The notes under the pieces are model-generated. The model was not told the DNA's origin. It was given only the letters and a program-made list of their open reading frames with translations, and searched no databases. 64,000 nt of DNA from Effrenium voratum. Lineage: Eukaryota; Sar; Dinophyceae; Suessiales; Symbiodiniaceae. This document shows, one piece after another, positions 60,769-64,000 of the stretch; the stretch's first letter is position 1, and each line of letters begins with the position of its first letter. The DNA is taken from the NCBI GenBank assembly GCA_963377175.1, contig CAUJNA010002890.1:403501-467500 (forward strand), read 5' to 3'. A program made the position numbers and the translations under genes.

Positions 60769-61617
60769 TCATATGCCTATAACTTTAAACATATCTTCAC
60801 TACCTTGCAAATAATAGACCCCCTTGCTATGTTTATGTTGTGCAGCACAAGTGATGACCATGGCACCAAAACGAACCCCTGGCTGATGTTCTGAGCCTTT
60901 TCTTCGCACCGCTGCCGACAAACCCTGTGCGACGCAGGCTTTGCCAAAGCGCCGTGCCAAAGCGCAGGGACAAGGTGCGGCTCCGGCGCTGGGGCGCGGC
61001 GCTGGCTGCTGTTGTTGTTGCCACCCCGCACCACCAAGATCGGAACATGTAGTCCCTGTCTTTTGCGGTTTGGACCTCATTTAAAATACTTCGCTTCGAG
61101 CAATCCCCACCCTCCACACTCACGAGCTTACGACCGTTACAACGTCCGCATCCTAGAGATTTCGACTCCAAATTCGCATCGGCCCCTTCCCAATGATATT
61201 TTGCCGCGCAAGAATGGCAACGCACTGCTTCAAGCCCATTTCAAGCTTATTGGCGAGCAACAACTACTTGCACATGTCCGATCACGGCGGCACCAGGGTT
61301 ATGCATCTGCAGAAGCTACCGCCAGCCCCGCGCTCTGCAGAGCACATCACTGCCTGCAGGTCGCAAAAACCGCTTGTTTATGGCTGCGATGCGCAAGAGT
61401 GTGCAGCCACCAAAGTCAGCCCTTTGCGCCCAGGTCAAAAGCACGGAATGTTGCAACACATCTTTACATCATGGCTCGACGGGGGATTAAACGAAGTTGC
61501 TTATTCACAACCCAAAGCAACACAAAAGCATCACCCTTTCCGAGCCTCAGGGTACATTCAAAACACGAAGGCACCAAAATAAAATGTAAACTCAACATTT
61601 TCCGGGCGGGACACTAA
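60769..61617 (+). other. 850-base dense open region, strand undecided
   Basis: Plus frames of 201 and 129 codons overlap (YDRYNVRILEISTPNSHRPL; LLASNNYLHMSDHGGTRVMH) and minus frames of 103 and 130 codons cover the left part (MRCHSCAAKYHWEGADANLE). The absence of stops in so many frames over non-repetitive sequence is unusual. One real gene plus GC bias is the simplest view. Confidence 0.35.
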
Positions 61618-61619
61618 GC

Positions 61620-61955
61620 AGAACCAGACTGGCGAGCTGCTGTGGCGGGATACTGGCGGGATCCACTGTGCGAATACTGGCGGGCCGCTCCGGCTCGATA
61701 TTGGCCGGATACTCGGCAGGATCCACCGGCAAGGGATACTCAGCGGGATACTCGGCGGGATCACTCACTGGCGGGATTCTGGCGAACTAGTCTGGGATAC
61801 TCCGCGGGATACTCGGCGGGATCCGCTGGCGAGCCGCTCTGGCGGGCTACTCGGCGGGATCCACTGGCGAGCCGCTCTGGCGGGATACTCGGCAGGATCC
61901 ACTGGCGAGCCGCTCTGGCGGGATACTCGGCGGGATCCACTGGCGAGCAGCTGGA
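61620..61955 (+). repeat. 38-base minisatellite
   Basis: Three clean units of GGCGAGCCGCTCTGGCGGGA plus TACTCGGCGGGATCCACT from about 61,826, preceded by shorter degenerate GGCGGGATACT units. The open frame through it is a by-product. Confidence 0.92.
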
Positions 61956-62591
61956 TGGGAAACGCGGATTCTATCATAAAATCAATCAACCCCTTCCTGT
62001 CGGGCGGGGAAAAGATGGCTAATGTAGCCCCTGCTATTGCGATTTGGACCTCATTCTTTTTTTTGGCGGGGGGGGGGGGGGCAAATTTTGGCGATCTTGA
62101 TTGGGCCGGCGTGCCTTGCTTTTTTACAGGGAATCTATCACTACAGGATTTGTTTTTTCCCCTCAGCGGACTTGAAAGCAAATGGAGGTAAATTTCAGGG
62201 TCACTACATGTGGGCCAGAATCGCAAGTACTGGTACGTTTTGGTTTGCAGGGATGCAGATCCCTTAGGGATGTGTTTGGGCAATAGTGCTTCAGCGGGAT
62301 TGCGACTGAACACCCGTTGCTATTGGTTGACTAAATTTGATGCCATGGCACCAAAACAAGAGAATTGATTATCACCAGATTGATGATCGGGGACCCTAAA
62401 GATACGGTTTTCCTTGAAGGTTTCCCTTTTAACCAACCCCAGCACAAGTCCTAGGTTGTCAAGTGGCCCCAGACGGGCCACGTTTTGGGCCAAGGGCACT
62501 TCCCACGCCTCCAAGGGTTCGCTTACCCACGTGGATCCGCAAAGACAACCGCCTGGGGTCTCCTACCTATTTCATATAGACTAAATATGAA
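61956..62591. other. D fragment and unassigned sequence
   Basis: D right half at 62,125-62,188 (AATCTATCACTACAGGATTT to GAAAGCAAATGGA). No supported exon. Confidence 0.35.
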
Positions 62592-62710
62592 CAAGGTTTA
62601 TCCAGTGGTGCCCTTTTTCCCTTTTTCGGGGGAGGGCTCCCCTACTAAAATAGACTACAGCAAAAAAATCGGGTACCAACTTATTCTATCCTCTCTACTA
62701 GAGGACCTAG
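62592..62710 (+). mobile_element. Family A element with ATGAA duplication
   Basis: Worn left end CAAGGTTTATCCAG, normal core and CTACTAGAGGACCTAG; ATGAA outside both. Confidence 0.8.
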
Positions 62711-63249
62711 ATGAAGCAGAATGTGATATGATTTGGCCCTGTTTGTGGGAAAATCCTTGGCAGCTGGGGACCTCACGAGTTCAAACATATCCTTGGAAGC
62801 GAGGCAACCCGCAGATGATGCCCAGTTGCCGTACGCCCAATTTTTGGACTCCGGTGTTTTTTTGTGAGGCTTGGTACCTTTCTTAGGAAGGTGTACAGAA
62901 ACCCAGAGGGAAAGCCACAGAAAGCCACCATCTTTTGGCCTCTAGTGAGATCGCCGTGTGTGTGTTTGTGTTTAAAAGGTTGCCCTTTCTGAGCGTAGTT
63001 TAAAGGCAACCACATGGAAAACCACAATTCAGGGGGCTCTGCTGGGTGCCAAATAGCCCATTCTGAATGTCCCCTAAAGGAGTTCAAAAGAGGATTTGCT
63101 TGTTTTGTTTAAGAAAGAAAAACACATTCCAGACCCATTTAGTTAGCAACCAGTCTATGACCTACCCGACCCCTCATCCGTGCAGGTGAAGACACCAAGG
63201 CACGGGTTTTTGACGTGCGGGGCCAAAGTTGTGGTGTTTGTTTTGGAGG
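62711..63249. other. Unassigned stretch
   Basis: A short open frame (ECDMIWPCLWENPWQLGTSR) follows the A element and may be exonic. Q-like sequence near 62,890-63,030. Confidence 0.3.
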
Positions 63250-63365
63250 CATCCCCTACTTGATTGGTGGTTTGGATTGGTGGTCTGGATTTGGATGTGA
63301 ACCCCTGGCGTAAGACCTCTAAACCGAGAATTCATCCAAACAACCAATTAGAGGGAAGCTGAATT
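63250..63365. mobile_element. Family R element
   Basis: TACTTGATTGGTGGTTTGGA and CAAACAACCAATTAGAGG. Confidence 0.6.
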
Positions 63366-64000
63366 TTGGAGGGTACGTTTCTTGGGGTTCCAAGCTCCAG
63401 TTGAAGCTCTCCAGGACATCCTCGCCAAATACCAACTCAAACGTCAGAGGTTTGGGCGATTCCTTCCTGGAGAATGTCCAGTGGTTTCGATGGTGCAACG
63501 GGAAACCAAAAGGTACATCCCATGATGTGCGGCATGTTAAGACACACTCATGTGCGCCATGGGAAGACCTTCAGTCATTCAGGGTTAGGGATGGTCAGGG
63601 CCCCTTGGTCTCCAGTAGCGTAGACCAATCTGAAACAGAACCATAAATTATGTGGGTGTGTCTTGTTTCAGGGGTATCCCTTTGTTGGTGGTGTCTAAAG
63701 CAAAACCAAAAGGACAACCGCACATCGGAGGGTTGCTAATATTACGTCCATGTGTGTGTGTGTGCGCCTCAAATGTTGGCCAGCGATAGGTATGAACCCT
63801 GTCAGGGCTTTTTCGGTAACCACCTCTGGATTTTACCCATTGCCCTCTTTTAGCACTCTTGCACTCGGGGTTGATCAAAAGGCGCGATGAACATAGGATG
63901 ACATTGGGAAAAACCACCAAAGCAATCATTTGTCCCACTAAATGGGAACAGTTACCCTTGGTCATTGGCGGGCCAGGAATATTGATCAACCGCCACTCTT
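63366..64000. other. Right edge, unassigned
   Basis: A 113-codon minus frame (63,648-63,989; MINIPGPPMTKGNCSHLVGQ) is open and starts with ATG, but its right part crosses a Q-like repeat and a (GT)n tract. A real exon is possible. Confidence 0.3.

Noticed and set aside
61642..62022. 126-codon frame with GYSAG/WRDP repeats
   Set aside because: Follows the 38-base minisatellite and has no splice or start context.

Overview
This looks like nuclear DNA of a dinoflagellate. The best evidence is a degraded, truncated copy of small-subunit (18S) rRNA on the minus strand near 21.3-21.8 kb. It keeps the universal 530-loop core and a V4 region that reads like dinoflagellate 18S. Gene structure agrees: coding sequence occurs only as short pieces (about 50-300 bases) separated by long introns, with splice junctions of GT, GC and AG|G type. 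Almost every convincing coding piece is on the plus strand, as in the one-directional gene arrays of dinoflagellates. No bacterial operon, tRNA, CRISPR array, transposase or reverse transcriptase was identified with confidence.

Most of the window is a dense, nested mosaic of short (about 75-180 base) non-autonomous elements with terminal inverted repeats (TIRs). I define these families by their ends. A: CTAGGTCCCCCAG/CTGGAGGACCTAG, 4-base target duplication. B: CCTGGAGTCTCC palindrome, duplicates TA or TG. C: GTACGTCAGG. D: TCCATTTGCTTAA. E: CTTACC/GGTAAG. G: ATGTTGACCCC, TA. I: CTTCCTGAGT/GATCGGAAGTGAG. K: CTGTGGATGGACGAA. L: CTTGGGTGTTCG. M: TGGCTGTGGCTCAAAA. P: CTAGGGG. Q: GTGTGTCTTTTTTGAGG. 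R: TTGGTGGTTTGGA. S: AATCAAAACCCGG. V: CATGGGGGCTGG. Other dispersed repeats without clear TIRs are N, O, T, U, W and X. Families A and E are caught inserted in other repeats whose uninterrupted copies are also present here.

The main discovery candidate is that these elements sit inside reading frames. At about a dozen sites (families A, B, L, M), removing the element plus one copy of its target duplication joins two open, coding-like segments in the same frame. Clear cases lie at 5.69, 5.89, 6.91, 18.79, 22.87, 29.12, 34.46, 39.62, 40.20, 48.99, 56.41 and 59.97 kb. They behave like introner elements (intron-making transposons), or like precisely removed DNA comparable in form to ciliate internal eliminated sequences. 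Most junctions lack GT at the left border, so any splicing would be non-canonical. The sites were chosen by eye, so cDNA is needed as proof.

Layout. 0-13 kb: fragments of several genes, including a membrane protein with a loose resemblance to nucleotide-sugar transporters (3.2-9.1 kb) and an acidic C-terminal exon ending at 12.82 kb. 13-18 kb: mostly repeats. 18-25 kb: cysteine-rich exons, the rRNA relic and a CxxC exon. 25-36 kb: scattered exons and dense repeats. 36.5-38.2 kb: low-complexity and G/C-rich repeats. 38.9-49.2 kb: the densest coding stretch. 49-57 kb: short exons, a 440-base GT/GTGC microsatellite and nested elements. 57-61.6 kb: the best-supported interrupted gene (59.80-60.40 kb) and an unresolved open region. 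61.6-64 kb: a 38-base minisatellite and repeats. Most proteins could not be named.
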